A program made the position numbers and the translations under genes. From Pinibacter aurantiacus (lineage in GTDB: Bacteria; Bacteroidota; Bacteroidia; Chitinophagales; Chitinophagaceae), in assembly GCF_019130065.1 (NCBI RefSeq), contig NZ_JAHSPG010000003.1, forward strand, positions 310,001 to 374,000: a stretch of 64,000 nt of DNA. Reading direction: 5' to 3'. This document shows, one piece after another, positions 35,180 through 44,863 of the stretch. The notes below the pieces were generated by a model, which was not told where the DNA came from, made no database searches, and saw nothing but the letters and a program-made list of their open reading frames with translations. Each line of letters starts with the position of its first letter. Positions within the stretch are counted from its first letter, which is position 1.

Positions 35180-35312
35180 TAGTTGAGAGTTGAGAATGGA
35201 GAGTGGAGAGTTAATTGAAAGTTGAAAATGAAACTGTTTCGACCTTGGCCTTTAAAATGGCGGTGCACCAACTCTCAACTCTCCATTCTCCATTCTCAAC
35301 TCTCAAATCTCA
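35180..35312. repeat. Facing CTCAACT word repeats after the MFS gene
   Basis: The left arm (about 35181-35230) reads GTTGAGAGTTGAGAATGGAG and then TTGAAAGTTGAAAATG words. The right arm (about 35269-35312) reads CAACTCTCAACTCTCC words. The same class occurs at 4979, 36570 and 60277. Confidence 0.85.
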
Positions 35313-35313
35313 A

Positions 35314-36567
35314 CTATTGCTCCACGTAATTCAAATCCTTGCCAAACGTCTCCTCCAGCTTTGTCCAGGCCCAGAGGGCGCCGGCAAAGACGATTATTCC
35401 TACAAAAATATTTGCATACTTAGAGTTGAAGTTCATTGAATACTTGAAGAATTCGTACATCAGGTTGATCAGCACTACAGCCCCCCTTACAAAGTTGGGC
35501 GCTGTATTGGTAACTGTCGAGCGGATATTTGTTCCAAAACTTTCCGCTGCCGTGCTCATGAAAACGGCCCAGTAACCGCCTGTAAAACCTAAAATGAAAA
35601 TGCCGGTATAAAAAAAGTAATGACTTATGGGAGCCAATAAAAAGAACAATATGATAAAAGTGATGGAGCCAATCATAAATCCGAGAATGGCTTTCTTCCT
35701 GCTCTTTAATTGTTGAGAAATGAGGCCGCATGCGAAGTCTCCTAAGGTCAGACCAAGATATGTAAGCATGATGGCGTTGATCGGAACAGTTTTTCTTTCA
35801 GCATCTGAAAACTGCAGCCCGAGCGCATCGGCAAGCTCAGGGGAATATTTCGCATATAACTGAACGATATACCAGATAGGAATGGCGATCAAAATAACAG
35901 CGATGTATTTTTGCCACCGCTCTTTCTTCTGAAAGATCAAACGAATGCTTCCTTTTTTTACGTCAGATTTTTTAACTGCTTCATACATGCCCGATTCGAA
36001 AACACCAATGCGAAGCAACAACAAGAAAATGCCCATGCCACCGCCAATGAAATAGCAGGTGCGCCAATCGCCCACCCATTTTACCACAAAGCCGCCAATC
36101 ACGGCGCCCAATATGCCCGTACCCGCCACCAATGCAGTACCGAGACCGCGTTTCTCTTTGTCCAACACTTCGTTCACCATGGTTACGCCAGCGCCCAGTT
36201 CGCCAGCAAGACCAAAACCTGCTGCAAAGCGCAGCATCGCATACACGTGTACATCGTGCACAAAGCCATTACAAATATTAGCAATTGAATAAGTAAGAAT
36301 GGAACCGAACAGCACCGACAACCTTCCCTTTCTGTCGCCCATGATGCCCCAGAAAATACCACCGATGAGCATACCGATCATCTGCCAGTTATCCAGCATG
36401 AGGCCGAAGCGTTCAATATCTGTTTTGGAAGTAATTCCTATGTCTTTCAAACTTGTTGTCCGTATCATTCCGAACAGTAACAAGTCAAAAATATCCACGA
36501 AGTAACCGAGGGCGGCTACAATGACTACAATATTGAAAAGGCCTTTGGTTTGGGATGTTGGATTCAT
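35314..36567 (-). CDS. Major facilitator superfamily transporter
   Basis: 417 residues with about 12 membrane helices. The N-terminal helix GLFNIVVIVAALGYFVDIFDLLLFGM carries the acidic pair seen in metabolite:proton symporters of the MFS. The loop between helices 2 and 3 has GIMGDRKGRLSVLFGS, the MFS motif A. The substrate is unknown; carboxylates or sugars are typical of relatives. It is likely its own unit, with word repeats on both sides. Confidence 0.9.
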   Translation of the reverse strand: MNPTSQTKGLFNIVVIVAALGYFVDIFDLLLFGMIRTTSLKDIGITSKTDIERFGLMLDNWQMIGMLIGGIFWGIMGDRKGRLSVLFGSILTYSIANICNGFVHDVHVYAMLRFAAGFGLAGELGAGVTMVNEVLDKEKRGLGTALVAGTGILGAVIGGFVVKWVGDWRTCYFIGGGMGIFLLLLRIGVFESGMYEAVKKSDVKKGSIRLIFQKKERWQKYIAVILIAIPIWYIVQLYAKYSPELADALGLQFSDAERKTVPINAIMLTYLGLTLGDFACGLISQQLKSRKKAILGFMIGSITFIILFFLLAPISHYFFYTGIFILGFTGGYWAVFMSTAAESFGTNIRSTVTNTAPNFVRGAVVLINLMYEFFKYSMNFNSKYANIFVGIIVFAGALWAWTKLEETFGKDLNYVEQ

Positions 36568-36569
36568 AA

Positions 36570-36690
36570 GCTAGTTGAGAGTTGAGAATGGAGAGTTGAG
36601 AGTTAATTGAAAATTGAAAGTTGAAAGTTGAAAATGATTCGAAAGCGCTTCACTCTCAACTCTCCACTCTCAATTCTCAACTTTCCATTT
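36570..36690. repeat. Facing CTCAACT word repeats between DedA and MFS genes
   Basis: GTTGAGAGTTGAGAATGGAG and TTGAAAA words at about 36573-36634 face CACTCTCAACTCTCCACTCT words at about 36649-36690. The arms are complementary. Confidence 0.85.
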
Positions 36691-37660
36691 ATGTAGTTTG
36701 TGTTGGTTTTTTTGATCCGAAAAATATTTTCCAAAGTACCGGCGCGGTCGTAACGACAATGATGCCGATCACTATCATTTCAAGATGATCTTTTAGTTCA
36801 AAACCAAATTGTTTGCGCACCCATATTTGAAGAAAGTGGCCGGCAAAAATCATACTTACCACCCACGCCACGCAACCAATGATATTGTTTACCATAAACT
36901 TTCTTCTTTCCATTTGCACAATGCCCGCTACGATTGGAGCAAAGGTTCTTATGACAGGAAGAAAACGTGCGAATATGATCGCGCCGCCGCCATGTTTTTC
37001 GTAGAAGTCATGTGCGTCGTTCAGGTATTTTTTCTTGAATAAAAATCTGTCTTTCCAGTTGTACATAGTTGGTCCAATCTTTCGTCCAAACCAGTAGCCA
37101 AGCATGTTTCCGAGGATACCCGCAAGAGAGATCAATGTTACGAGGAGGAACAGATCAAACCATTCGGAGTGCACTCCGCCCAGGCCAAATGCTTTCAAAA
37201 ATTCATGCGCGAGGTTGGCGCTGTAGATACCGGCAACAAACAATAAGCTGTCTCCCGGCAGGAAGAAACCGGCAAACAATCCCGTTTCTGCAAATACAAT
37301 GAAAAGCAATAACCAAAAGCCTCCATTGATTATATAGAACATGGGGTTCAGCAGATCTTTCCACGAAAATATCTTATGCAGCTGAACCATTTTTTTATCG
37401 GTTAATGCATCTGCAGACAAAACAATATTTTCATGATCGTCGCTTGTAACAGTAACGGGTGATGAAGGATCAACGTTCACAACGGCAAAGCCTGCTTTAT
37501 CAGGAGTATATTCGTTTGATTTACCACCGTTTTCTATAACCACTTTTTTCAGTGGCGTTTCATACTGGTTGAGGAATTGAAGGGTGACTTCTTTTTGTGC
37601 AAAAGAAAAATTCATCGCCATAACCAAGAGCCCCAATAAAAACGAAATCCTTTTAATCAT
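36689..37660 (-). CDS. DedA family membrane protein with added secreted N-terminal domain
   Basis: 323 residues from the ATG at 37660 (MIKRISFLLGLLVMAMNFSFAQ); the in-frame TTG 21 nt upstream is not needed. A signal peptide and a small beta-rich domain (about 22-95, KEVTLQFLNQYETPLKKVVI..) come first. Then comes a DedA/VTT domain with FAETGLFAGFFLPGDSLLF, FARFLPVIRTFAPIVAG and a closing helix. DedA proteins scramble or flip lipids such as undecaprenyl phosphate. The exported N-terminal domain is unusual and may sit in the periplasm. It is separated by under 50 nt from the DAACS gene upstream. Confidence 0.88.
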   Translation of the reverse strand: MIKRISFLLGLLVMAMNFSFAQKEVTLQFLNQYETPLKKVVIENGGKSNEYTPDKAGFAVVNVDPSSPVTVTSDDHENIVLSADALTDKKMVQLHKIFSWKDLLNPMFYIINGGFWLLLFIVFAETGLFAGFFLPGDSLLFVAGIYSANLAHEFLKAFGLGGVHSEWFDLFLLVTLISLAGILGNMLGYWFGRKIGPTMYNWKDRFLFKKKYLNDAHDFYEKHGGGAIIFARFLPVIRTFAPIVAGIVQMERRKFMVNNIIGCVAWVVSMIFAGHFLQIWVRKQFGFELKDHLEMIVIGIIVVTTAPVLWKIFFGSKKPTQTT

Positions 37661-37707
37661 AATTACTTTTTTAGTATTCAAATCCTGTTCTGTTACTATG
37701 GTATTTC

Positions 37708-39225
37708 CTATGCAGTTTGTGTTATTTCTTCTTCTCCCAATTCACCTTCCCATTTGCTGACAACGGTTGTTGCCAAAGCATTGCCCAACACGTTTGTAGC
37801 AGTTCTGAACATATCGCAGAAGTGATCGATCGGCAAGATCAATGCGATGCCTTCTGGTGGAATTTTAAACATGGCACATGTAGCGGTTACAACTACCAGC
37901 GAAGCTCTCGGCACTCCGGCAATTCCTTTACTGGTAAGCATTAACACGATGAGCATCGTTAACTGAGTGGGCAGGTCCAATGGTACTTTATACACTTGCG
38001 CTATGGTTAAGCTGGCAAAGGTCATGTACATCATGCTACCATCAAGATTGAAGCTATAACCCAATGGCAAAATGAAAGACACGATTTTATCCTTGCATCC
38101 AAAACGCTCAAGTTCTTCTGTAAGTTTTGGGAAAACCGCTTCGCTACTGGTTGTACTGAAAGCGATCAGCAACGGCTGTGCAATTCTTTTCACCAACGCA
38201 GGCAAACGATTTTTCAAAATCAAATATCCTATCAGCAACAGCAAAAACCAAAGGGTTGCGATCCCTATCAGGAAGTAAAAAAGATAGTACCCATAAAACT
38301 TAAACACTTCTAATCCTTTTACCGCAATTACCGCCGATATGGCACCAAACACGCCCAGCGGGGCAAAGCCCATCACATAACCTACCATTTTAAGAATCAC
38401 ATGCGCAACACCGTCCAATGCTTTTATTACAGGTTTTGCATAATCACCAACAGCAGTTGCCGCAATTCCAAAAAACACACTGAACACTACCAACTGCAAC
38501 ACTTCGTTGGAGGCCATTGATTCTATTACGCTTTTCGGAATGACGTGTTCAATGAACATCGACAAAGAGAAAGAAGACTTTGTTTTGCCAATCAGATCGC
38601 TTGCTTCAGCCGCATCGCCGCTGCTCAGGTTAATAACATGACCTGGTTGAAAAACATTTACATAGACCAATCCAATCAACAAACTCACCAATGATGCCGT
38701 TACAAACCAAAGCAATGCCTTACCGCCCACGCGGCCCACTGTTTTTAAATCACCCAGTTTAGCAATACCTACTACCAGTGTACAAAACACCAGCGGCGCA
38801 ATAATCATTTGCACGAGGCGCAGGAAAATAACGGTCAGTAATTTTATGTTGGTGGCAAAATTATCCAGTCTTGTAAAGGCCACACCGTGTTTAGGCTGCT
38901 CTATTATTTTTTCAATCTTTGTTCCGGGGTGTGCCGCAATGTAGGTTGGAACATATTTACCATCGATGTCAACGATCGTTCTCCAGGCACCGGTTGCAGC
39001 AGCAGTATCGTTTCTAAAACTGTCTTCGTCTTTATAAACAACGACCGGCTGCTTTATAATCTCACCTGATATTTTAAGGACGATGGTATCTTTTCCGGCA
39101 AAGCCTTCTTTAGGTTTGTACTGCAGTTTTTTGCCGCCGCCCATTTCGTGGACAAAATATCCGACGATTACGCCCAATAACATCGCAATGATGATCCACA
39201 GTGTGAGTTTATTCCCTTTTGACAT
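37708..39225 (-). CDS. Dicarboxylate/amino acid:cation symporter (DAACS) with periplasmic insert
   Basis: 505 residues, longer than the usual 420-450. Helix 1 (about 7-25) is followed by an inserted polar region (about 28-118) before the normal helix 2 (LRLVQMIIAPLVFCTLVVG). The core has STTSSEAVFPKL in the first hairpin loop and NLDGSMMYMTFASL in helix 7, both conserved ion and substrate sites. It would take up glutamate, aspartate or C4-dicarboxylates with sodium or protons at the inner membrane. The insert probably faces the periplasm. Confidence 0.93.
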   Translation of the reverse strand: MSKGNKLTLWIIIAMLLGVIVGYFVHEMGGGKKLQYKPKEGFAGKDTIVLKISGEIIKQPVVVYKDEDSFRNDTAAATGAWRTIVDIDGKYVPTYIAAHPGTKIEKIIEQPKHGVAFTRLDNFATNIKLLTVIFLRLVQMIIAPLVFCTLVVGIAKLGDLKTVGRVGGKALLWFVTASLVSLLIGLVYVNVFQPGHVINLSSGDAAEASDLIGKTKSSFSLSMFIEHVIPKSVIESMASNEVLQLVVFSVFFGIAATAVGDYAKPVIKALDGVAHVILKMVGYVMGFAPLGVFGAISAVIAVKGLEVFKFYGYYLFYFLIGIATLWFLLLLIGYLILKNRLPALVKRIAQPLLIAFSTTSSEAVFPKLTEELERFGCKDKIVSFILPLGYSFNLDGSMMYMTFASLTIAQVYKVPLDLPTQLTMLIVLMLTSKGIAGVPRASLVVVTATCAMFKIPPEGIALILPIDHFCDMFRTATNVLGNALATTVVSKWEGELGEEEITQTA

Positions 39226-39457
39226 AATGTTTTAGCGACAATTAAAGGTTAATGAGCACCGAAAGTTCAAAAAAAAAATGACTTGGCAAAAATTTAAACC
39301 CTTATTGGCCCAAATAAGCACATCCGACACAGTGTTTTTACTCATTTCACAAATTCCTTATACGAAAAACATGGCAGCAAAAGAAGCTATGTTAATTAAT
39401 TGCAGTATTTTACCTGCCTAAATTAAACTTGTTTAAAAAACCTAATTAACAGCTAAT

Positions 39458-41080
39458 ATGAGTTTGTTTGTAAAGAAGCCGCTTGGTCAGTTACTTGCAC
39501 AAGCAGAAGACAATGAAAAGGGGCTGAAGCGAACCCTTGGAGCCGGTAACCTGATCGCTTTGGGAATTGGTGCCATTATTGGTGCGGGATTGTTTGTAAG
39601 AACCGCTGCTGCAGCTGCAGAAGCCTCTGGTCCCGCAGTTACATTGTCATTTGTGATCGCGGCCATTGGTTGCGCCTTTGCCGGTTTGTGTTATGCAGAG
39701 TTTGCCAGCATGATTCCTATCGCGGGTAGTGCCTATGCTTACTCTTATGTAACAATGGGCGAACTGGTTGCCTGGATCATTGGCTGGGCACTTATTATGG
39801 AATATGCCCTGGGTGCTGCCACGGTTTCTATTGCCTGGAGCGAATATTTAAACAACTTGTTAGGAGGAAGTATCCCCTATGAATGGTGCCACTCTCCTTT
39901 TGAATCATTACACAAAGTAACCGGGGACGCCGTTGCACAGTTTACCGCTGCCATGCCCGAACTTACAAAAGGCATTAAAAACGGAGTATTGTTGCTAAGC
40001 GACGATCAACTAAAAGTGCTGCCTGCGAGCCTTGCACCAATGGTACAATCTACACACGGTCTTGTGAATGCTCCTGCTCTTTTCATTCTTTTGCTTCTTA
40101 CTTTATTGCTTATAAAAGGAACACAGGAATCAGCTTTTGTAAACGCCATCATCGTGTTTGTAAAAGTGGCCATCGTTCTTATATTCATTGCTATTGGCTG
40201 GAAATTTATCAACCCTGCAAACCACACTCCTTATTTGATTCCTGCAAATACTCCTGGTCACGAAGGTTTCTTCAAACATGGCTGGGGCGGTTTGTTAGGC
40301 GGTGCTGCCATTGTATTCTTTGCCTTTATTGGTTTTGATGCGGTAAGTACTGCAGCGCAGGAAGCAAAGAATCCAAAAAGAGACATGCCGATCGGTATCC
40401 TCGGATCGTTGGTGGTTTGTACAATTCTTTACATCCTTTTCGGACACGTTCTTACAGGCGTTGCTAACTGGCAGGAATTTAAAACTGCTGGTAAAGAAGC
40501 CTCTGTAGCGTACGCTATTCAAACATACATGAAAGGTTATGGCTGGCTGGGCACAAGCGTAACAGTTGCTATTCTTGCAGGTTTCTCTTCCGTAATCCTG
40601 GTGATGTTGATGGGCCAGAGCCGTGTGTTCTATACTATGAGCAACGACGGTTTGATACCTAAAGTGTTCGGAGATCTACACCCGAAATTCAAAACTCCTT
40701 ACAAAGCGAACCTTATTCTTTTAGTGTTCGTTGGCCTTTTCGCGGGATTCGTTCCGGGAAGTGTTGCGGGTGACCTGACATCCTTCGGAACATTGTTCGC
40801 ATTTGTTCTGGTAAGTGCCGGTGTTTGGATCCTGAGAAGAAAAGAACCAGGTATTGCCCGTCCCTTCAGGGCGCCATTGGTTCCACTTGTTCCAATTTTA
40901 GGTGTAATCATTTGCGGCGGTATGATCGTTGCGTTGGACTCACAAACGTTGAAAGTAGCCTTCATCTGGATGGCAGTTGGTTTGGTGGTGTACTTCCTGT
41001 ACAGCAGAAAGCACAGCAAGCTTCGAAATCCGAGTGAAATACTTACAAAAGCGAAAGACTTTGAAAAAATAGACAAATAA
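39458..41080 (+). CDS. APC-family amino acid permease (cationic amino acid type)
   Basis: 540 residues with 12 or more membrane helices. It begins LKRTLGAGNLIALGIGAIIGAGLFV, the APC helix-1 glycine motif. IAWSEYLNNLLGG and a large loop with MVQSTHGLV follow, and GFDAVSTAAQEAKNPKRDMPIGI is the signature of the CAT/YfnA group. It is likely a proton-coupled amino acid importer. It diverges from the DAACS gene across a 230-bp gap and ends at a terminator. Confidence 0.92.
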   Translation: MSLFVKKPLGQLLAQAEDNEKGLKRTLGAGNLIALGIGAIIGAGLFVRTAAAAAEASGPAVTLSFVIAAIGCAFAGLCYAEFASMIPIAGSAYAYSYVTMGELVAWIIGWALIMEYALGAATVSIAWSEYLNNLLGGSIPYEWCHSPFESLHKVTGDAVAQFTAAMPELTKGIKNGVLLLSDDQLKVLPASLAPMVQSTHGLVNAPALFILLLLTLLLIKGTQESAFVNAIIVFVKVAIVLIFIAIGWKFINPANHTPYLIPANTPGHEGFFKHGWGGLLGGAAIVFFAFIGFDAVSTAAQEAKNPKRDMPIGILGSLVVCTILYILFGHVLTGVANWQEFKTAGKEASVAYAIQTYMKGYGWLGTSVTVAILAGFSSVILVMLMGQSRVFYTMSNDGLIPKVFGDLHPKFKTPYKANLILLVFVGLFAGFVPGSVAGDLTSFGTLFAFVLVSAGVWILRRKEPGIARPFRAPLVPLVPILGVIICGGMIVALDSQTLKVAFIWMAVGLVVYFLYSRKHSKLRNPSEILTKAKDFEKIDK

Positions 41081-41082
41081 CT

Positions 41083-41108
41083 AAAAGGCGCCTCAGGGCG
41101 TCTTTTTT
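41083..41108 (+). terminator. Rho-independent terminator after the APC permease
   Basis: AAAAGGCGCC-TCA-GGGCGTCTTTTTT: a GC-rich stem with one mismatch and a six-T tail, 2 nt past the stop. Confidence 0.8.
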
Positions 41109-41213
41109 AATAACTGAATAACTGATTAACCGAATAACTGAATCGTAACCTACAGTCAGCGATTGTGACATTCAAACACTCAGTTATTCAATTATTCAGT
41201 TATTCAGTTATTG
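41108..41213. repeat. Facing TTATTCAG word repeats upstream of yebC
   Basis: AATAACTGAATAACTGATTA words (41108-41146) face CAGTTATTCAATTATTCAGT words (about 41177-41213). This is the same word family as at 30842 and 34034. Confidence 0.85.
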
Positions 41214-41214
41214 C

Positions 41215-41245
41215 TTGGCAACATGCCCGCCATCTCCTAATTTTG
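41215..41245 (+). promoter_or_regulatory. Candidate promoter for yebC
   Basis: TTG (41215-41217) and, 20 nt further, TAATTTTG (41238-41245), matching the Bacteroidota promoter pattern. The predicted start is near 41252, leaving a leader of about 70 nt. Confidence 0.55.
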
Positions 41246-41323
41246 CCGAACCTAAATAATTCACGTGTTTGCCTGCCAACTGAGGCTCATACACTTAAAC
41301 GTTCAAATTCGAAATTATATATC

Positions 41324-42046
41324 ATGGGGAGGATTTTTGAAGTTCGTAAATCAACCATGTTTGCCCGCTGGGATCGCATGGCTAAACAGTTTACCCGTAT
41401 TGGAAAAGAAATTGTGATCGCTGTTAAAGCCGGTGGCCCTGATCCTGATACCAACCCCGCTTTGCGTCGTTGCTACCTGAATGCCAAGGCGGTGAACATG
41501 CCCAAGGACCGCGTAGAAGCGGCTATTAAAAGAGCATCTGGCAAGGACATGACCAACTACGATGAGATATTGTATGAAGGCTATGCTCCGCACGGTGTGG
41601 CTGTTCTTATTGAAACTGCTACAGACAATCACGTTCGTACAGTTGCCAACGTAAAATCCATCTTCAACAAAGGTGACGGTGCACTGGGAAACAGTGGCAG
41701 TGTTAGCTTCCAGTTTAGGAAAATGGGGGTTTTCAAATTGAACCCTGCTGGTTTAAGCGCGGATGAACTGGAGCTGGAATTAATCGATGCTGGTCTTGAT
41801 GAAATGGGTGAAGGTTCCGGTGAAAATGGTGAAGAAGTGCTGGTGTTGCGTTGTGCATTTACTGATTTTGGTAACCTGCAAAAAGCATTGGAAGATAAAG
41901 GCATCACCCCTATCAGCTCTGAGCTTGAATGGATCCCAACTTCTACAGTTGAGTTAAACGAAGAGCAAGCGCAGGATGTTTTGAAACTGGTTGATAAACT
42001 GGAGCAGGACGACGACGTTCAGAAAGTATTCCACAACCTGAAATAA
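41324..42046 (+). CDS. yebC: YebC/PmpR family regulatory or translation factor
   Basis: 240 residues from the ATG at 41324 ([30 protein letters not shown]). Normal family length with the three-domain YebC fold: [43 protein letters not shown] and [13 protein letters not shown]. YebC proteins were first described as DNA-binding regulators and recently linked to ribosome function at difficult sequences. The cytoplasmic role here is not resolved. The frame stays open upstream only over repeat DNA. Confidence 0.93.
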   Translation: MGRIFEVRKSTMFARWDRMAKQFTRIGKEIVIAVKAGGPDPDTNPALRRCYLNAKAVNMPKDRVEAAIKRASGKDMTNYDEILYEGYAPHGVAVLIETATDNHVRTVANVKSIFNKGDGALGNSGSVSFQFRKMGVFKLNPAGLSADELELELIDAGLDEMGEGSGENGEEVLVLRCAFTDFGNLQKALEDKGITPISSELEWIPTSTVELNEEQAQDVLKLVDKLEQDDDVQKVFHNLK

Positions 42047-42062
42047 TGGCTGCAGTAGCAGC

Positions 42063-42270
42063 CAATTTGAAAATTTGAGGATTTGAAAATTTCCTGCCCG
42101 ACTGATCATTCCTAACGATCTGGTCATTCGAGTTGGCAGGCGGGGAAAATGCTTCAGGTGTGTCTTTCTAAACTTTTTATTTGCTTGCCGCTGTGGTGAG
42201 GTAATTTAAACAACGACAAGTTGCTCAGAAAGAATTTTCAAATTCTCAAATCTTCAAATTTTCAAATTTT
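42063..42270. repeat. Facing TTTGAAAA word repeats between yebC and the DCC gene
   Basis: GAAAATTTGAGGATTTGAAA words (about 42066-42091) face TTCTCAAATCTTCAAATTTT (about 42240-42270). The arms are complementary, with a loop of about 150 nt. Confidence 0.75.
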
Positions 42271-42276
42271 TACGCT

Positions 42277-42675
42277 TTGCAAAATAACCCTGTAATATTG
42301 TTTGATGGTGTATGCAATCTCTGCAACAGCTCTGTACAGTTTGTTATTAAACGCGATAAACAAAACAGGTTTCAGTTTGCTTCTTTGCAATCCGACTTCG
42401 GTCAGCGCATTCTTTCTCAACACAACCTATCTTCCAGCGACTTTAACTCTTTTCTGCTTTTCGAAAACGATAAGCTGTTTACAAAATCAACAGGTGCTTT
42501 AAAAGTCTTGTCGCAACTCCAAAACTGGCGCTGGTCCACGATTTTCCTTTTCATTCCAAAATTCATCAGGGACGCTGTTTACAGCTTTATTGCACGGAAC
42601 CGTTACCGTTGGTTCGGTAAACGCGAAGCCTGCTGGGTACCTACACCAGAGCTTAAGGCAAAGTTTTTACAATAG
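42277..42675 (+). CDS. DCC-family thiol-disulfide oxidoreductase-like protein
   Basis: 132 residues, a small thioredoxin-like protein of the DCC1 (DUF393) family. The DxxCxxC motif is DGVCNLC with cysteines at 13 and 16. FQFASLQSDFGQ and YSFIARNRYRWFGK are also typical. The likely start is TTG at 42277 (MQNNPVILFDG), since no ATG lies in frame before the motif. It is probably cytoplasmic or membrane-associated with redox activity; the function in this family is poorly defined. Confidence 0.85.
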   Translation: MQNNPVILFDGVCNLCNSSVQFVIKRDKQNRFQFASLQSDFGQRILSQHNLSSSDFNSFLLFENDKLFTKSTGALKVLSQLQNWRWSTIFLFIPKFIRDAVYSFIARNRYRWFGKREACWVPTPELKAKFLQ

Positions 42676-42981
42676 GGTCAATCGTGAACCGTCAATGGTG
42701 AACAGAGACACCAAACACAGTATACGGGCTTTTACTATTCTTTTTGGGGACTATAAACGTCAACAACCTATTCACGATTCACCATTGTCCATTCACGTTT
42801 TTTTTGCACAAAATCCAACCATTTAATCATCGCATTTGTTGTTTGTTTCTATTGCTATCGGAGTGATTGGCCGTCAAAGTCGATCACGTTTAACGCATCC
42901 TACCTGTTGAAACAGCCAGTTAAGATCCTCTTAATAAGTCGTTTGTTTTAATTCCCTGTTAATCATATCAAATACATCACC
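42676..42981. other. Intergenic region with GTGAAC word repeats
   Basis: 306 bases without a gene. CGTGAACCGTCAATGGTGAA words near 42682-42703 face ATTCACGATTCACCATTGTC words near 42770-42800. The OmpA gene promoter should lie in the last 150 bases, but no clear box was seen. Confidence 0.65.
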
Positions 42982-43740
42982 ATGACAAGAAAATTAATCA
43001 TTCCCATTGTACTTATTTGTGTAGTGCTGTTTACATCTTGCGCTGCAAAGAAAAAACTTGCGGCAGCTGAGGCTGAAATCACACAATTGAAAGCAGATAA
43101 AGCAGACCTCGCTTCAAAAAATGAGTCGTTACAAAAACAGTTAGACGAGTTTGACGCCCAAAGAAAAGCGAATATGGCTGCGTTTGAAAAATACAGGGCA
43201 GAATGCGAAGAAGCTAAACAAAAGCTGCAGGTGGTAAGAGCCTTGGTAGCTGAACAATACGCAACCTTGCAGGAAGTAGACAAAAAGATCGCTGATGCGC
43301 TTGCTAACTTCAACGATAAGGGTGTGGATGTGTATTATAAAGATGGATTGGTATACGTAAGCATGGCGGAAGGTCTCTTGTACAAGAGCGGAAGTGCTAC
43401 ATTAGGACCAGATGCCAAAGCTGCTTTGGGCAACCTCGCTTCTGTATTGAATGAATACCCGAAACTAAAAGTATACGTGGTAGGCAACACGGATGACAAA
43501 CCTTTCAAAAAAGGTGGCGACAACATGACGCTTAGCACAGACAGGGCAAACGGTGTTGTAAAAATTCTCCGCGACGATTACAAAGTTGATCCAACCCGTT
43601 TAACATCTGCGGGCAGAGGCAAATATTCTCCGGTTGCTGATAACAGCACTGCGGAAGGCCGTGCTAAAAATAGAAGAACTGAAATTATTATAAACCCAGA
43701 CCTGATAAAGATTTGGCAAAGTGTGCAGGACAGCCAGTAA
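42982..43740 (+). CDS. OmpA-family peptidoglycan-binding lipoprotein
   Basis: 252 residues. Lipoprotein signal MTRKLIIPIVLICVVLFTSC (C20), then a long coiled coil (about 24-100: AEAEITQLKADKADLASKNE..), then an OmpA C-terminal domain (about 115-240) with VVGNTDDKP, LSTDRANGVVKIL, RLTSAGRGKYSPVADNSTAE and GRAKNRRTEIII. It would tether the outer membrane to peptidoglycan. The coiled coil could act as a spacer or oligomerisation unit. Confidence 0.93.
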   Translation: MTRKLIIPIVLICVVLFTSCAAKKKLAAAEAEITQLKADKADLASKNESLQKQLDEFDAQRKANMAAFEKYRAECEEAKQKLQVVRALVAEQYATLQEVDKKIADALANFNDKGVDVYYKDGLVYVSMAEGLLYKSGSATLGPDAKAALGNLASVLNEYPKLKVYVVGNTDDKPFKKGGDNMTLSTDRANGVVKILRDDYKVDPTRLTSAGRGKYSPVADNSTAEGRAKNRRTEIIINPDLIKIWQSVQDSQ

Positions 43741-43800
43741 AGAATGTGCGAAGTGTGAAGTAAGGTGTACGAACTCTCCTGAAAGTGAAACTCTCGAAGC

Positions 43801-43899
43801 TTAACCACTGAGACACTAAGGCCACTAAGTCTCACTAAGGGTTGTTTTAAATTAATCCTCTCTTAGTGGACTTTGGTGTCCTTAGTGTCTCAGTGGTGA
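43801..43899. repeat. Facing CACTAAG word repeats
   Basis: CCACTGAGACACTAAGGCCA words (43801-43844) face CTTAGTGTCTCAGTGG words (43859-43899), giving arms of about 40 nt with a short loop. The same word family is at 8604-8808. Confidence 0.85.
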
Positions 43900-43939
43900 G
43901 TATTTGGGACACCGTCCATCTGCCTTTCAAAAAATCATT

Positions 43940-44830
43940 ATGAAAACTGCTTTTCTATTCAGTCTGCTTTGCCTGTTATGTAACCTCTGCTACACGCAGG
44001 AACTGGAACCCAGGGCATACGCAGCACTTCCCAAAAACCTAAACTCGCTTGCCTTCGTATATGGATTAACGAAAGGAAATGTTTTGACCGACCCTTCCCT
44101 TCCAATCAAAGACATGAAGGCCAATGTAAACAGCCTTACGCTTGGCTACGTACACACATTTGGCCTTGCGAATAAACTGGCCCGCGTACAAATAGTGTTG
44201 CCTTATATGATATTGTCCGGCAAGCTCAAATTAAATGGTGTCGATACAAGTATCACGAGGAGTGGATTTAGTGACGCAAGGCTTCGTTTGGGCATTAATC
44301 TTACAGGTTCACCTCCCCTTGATAAGAAAGATTTTGTGCGCTACACGCAAAAAACAATCGTCGGCGTAAGTCTTGTTACAAGCATCCCTATCGGTTACTA
44401 CGAACAAGATAAAAGAATCAATCCCGGAAGCAATCGCTGGGGATTTAAGCCGGAAATTGGTATCTCCAAAAGATTCAAACGTGTATATGCGGAACTGTAC
44501 AGCGGTGTTTGGTTCTATACAGCTAACACAAAATACCTGGTTACAAAAACGCAAATCCAAAAACCGGTATTCAATATACAGGGACATGCCTCTTATTATT
44601 TCAAAAGGCAAATGTGGGTTAGCATAAATGCGAACTGGTTCAACGGGGGTAAAACGCTCGTTGATGGCGAAGAGCAAGGCAATTTACTTGACAATTGGCG
44701 CATCGGGGCCACATGGTCATTTCCCATCGCAAAGGGACATTCCTTAAAACTTCAATTTCATGTAGGAGCATTCACCGAAAGCGGCTATGATTATAATGCA
44801 GCGTCACTTGCCTATCAATGGGTATTTTGA
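43940..44830 (+). CDS. Secreted/outer-membrane beta-barrel protein, phenol-degradation MetA type
   Basis: 296 residues from the ATG at 43940 (MKTAFLFSLLCLLCNLCYTQ), with a signal peptide. The mature chain is made of alternating strands ending in an aromatic residue (AYQWVF), as in an outer-membrane barrel. SLAFVYGLTKGN, LGYVHTFGLANKLARVQIVLPY and GFSDARLRLGINL match the style of the MetA-pathway (Phenol_MetA_deg) transporter-like family. The substrate is unknown, and participation in phenol breakdown should not be assumed from the name. Confidence 0.82.
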   Translation: MKTAFLFSLLCLLCNLCYTQELEPRAYAALPKNLNSLAFVYGLTKGNVLTDPSLPIKDMKANVNSLTLGYVHTFGLANKLARVQIVLPYMILSGKLKLNGVDTSITRSGFSDARLRLGINLTGSPPLDKKDFVRYTQKTIVGVSLVTSIPIGYYEQDKRINPGSNRWGFKPEIGISKRFKRVYAELYSGVWFYTANTKYLVTKTQIQKPVFNIQGHASYYFKRQMWVSINANWFNGGKTLVDGEEQGNLLDNWRIGATWSFPIAKGHSLKLQFHVGAFTESGYDYNAASLAYQWVF

Positions 44831-44863
44831 AGAACCCATCATTTTCAACTCTCAACTCTCAAT

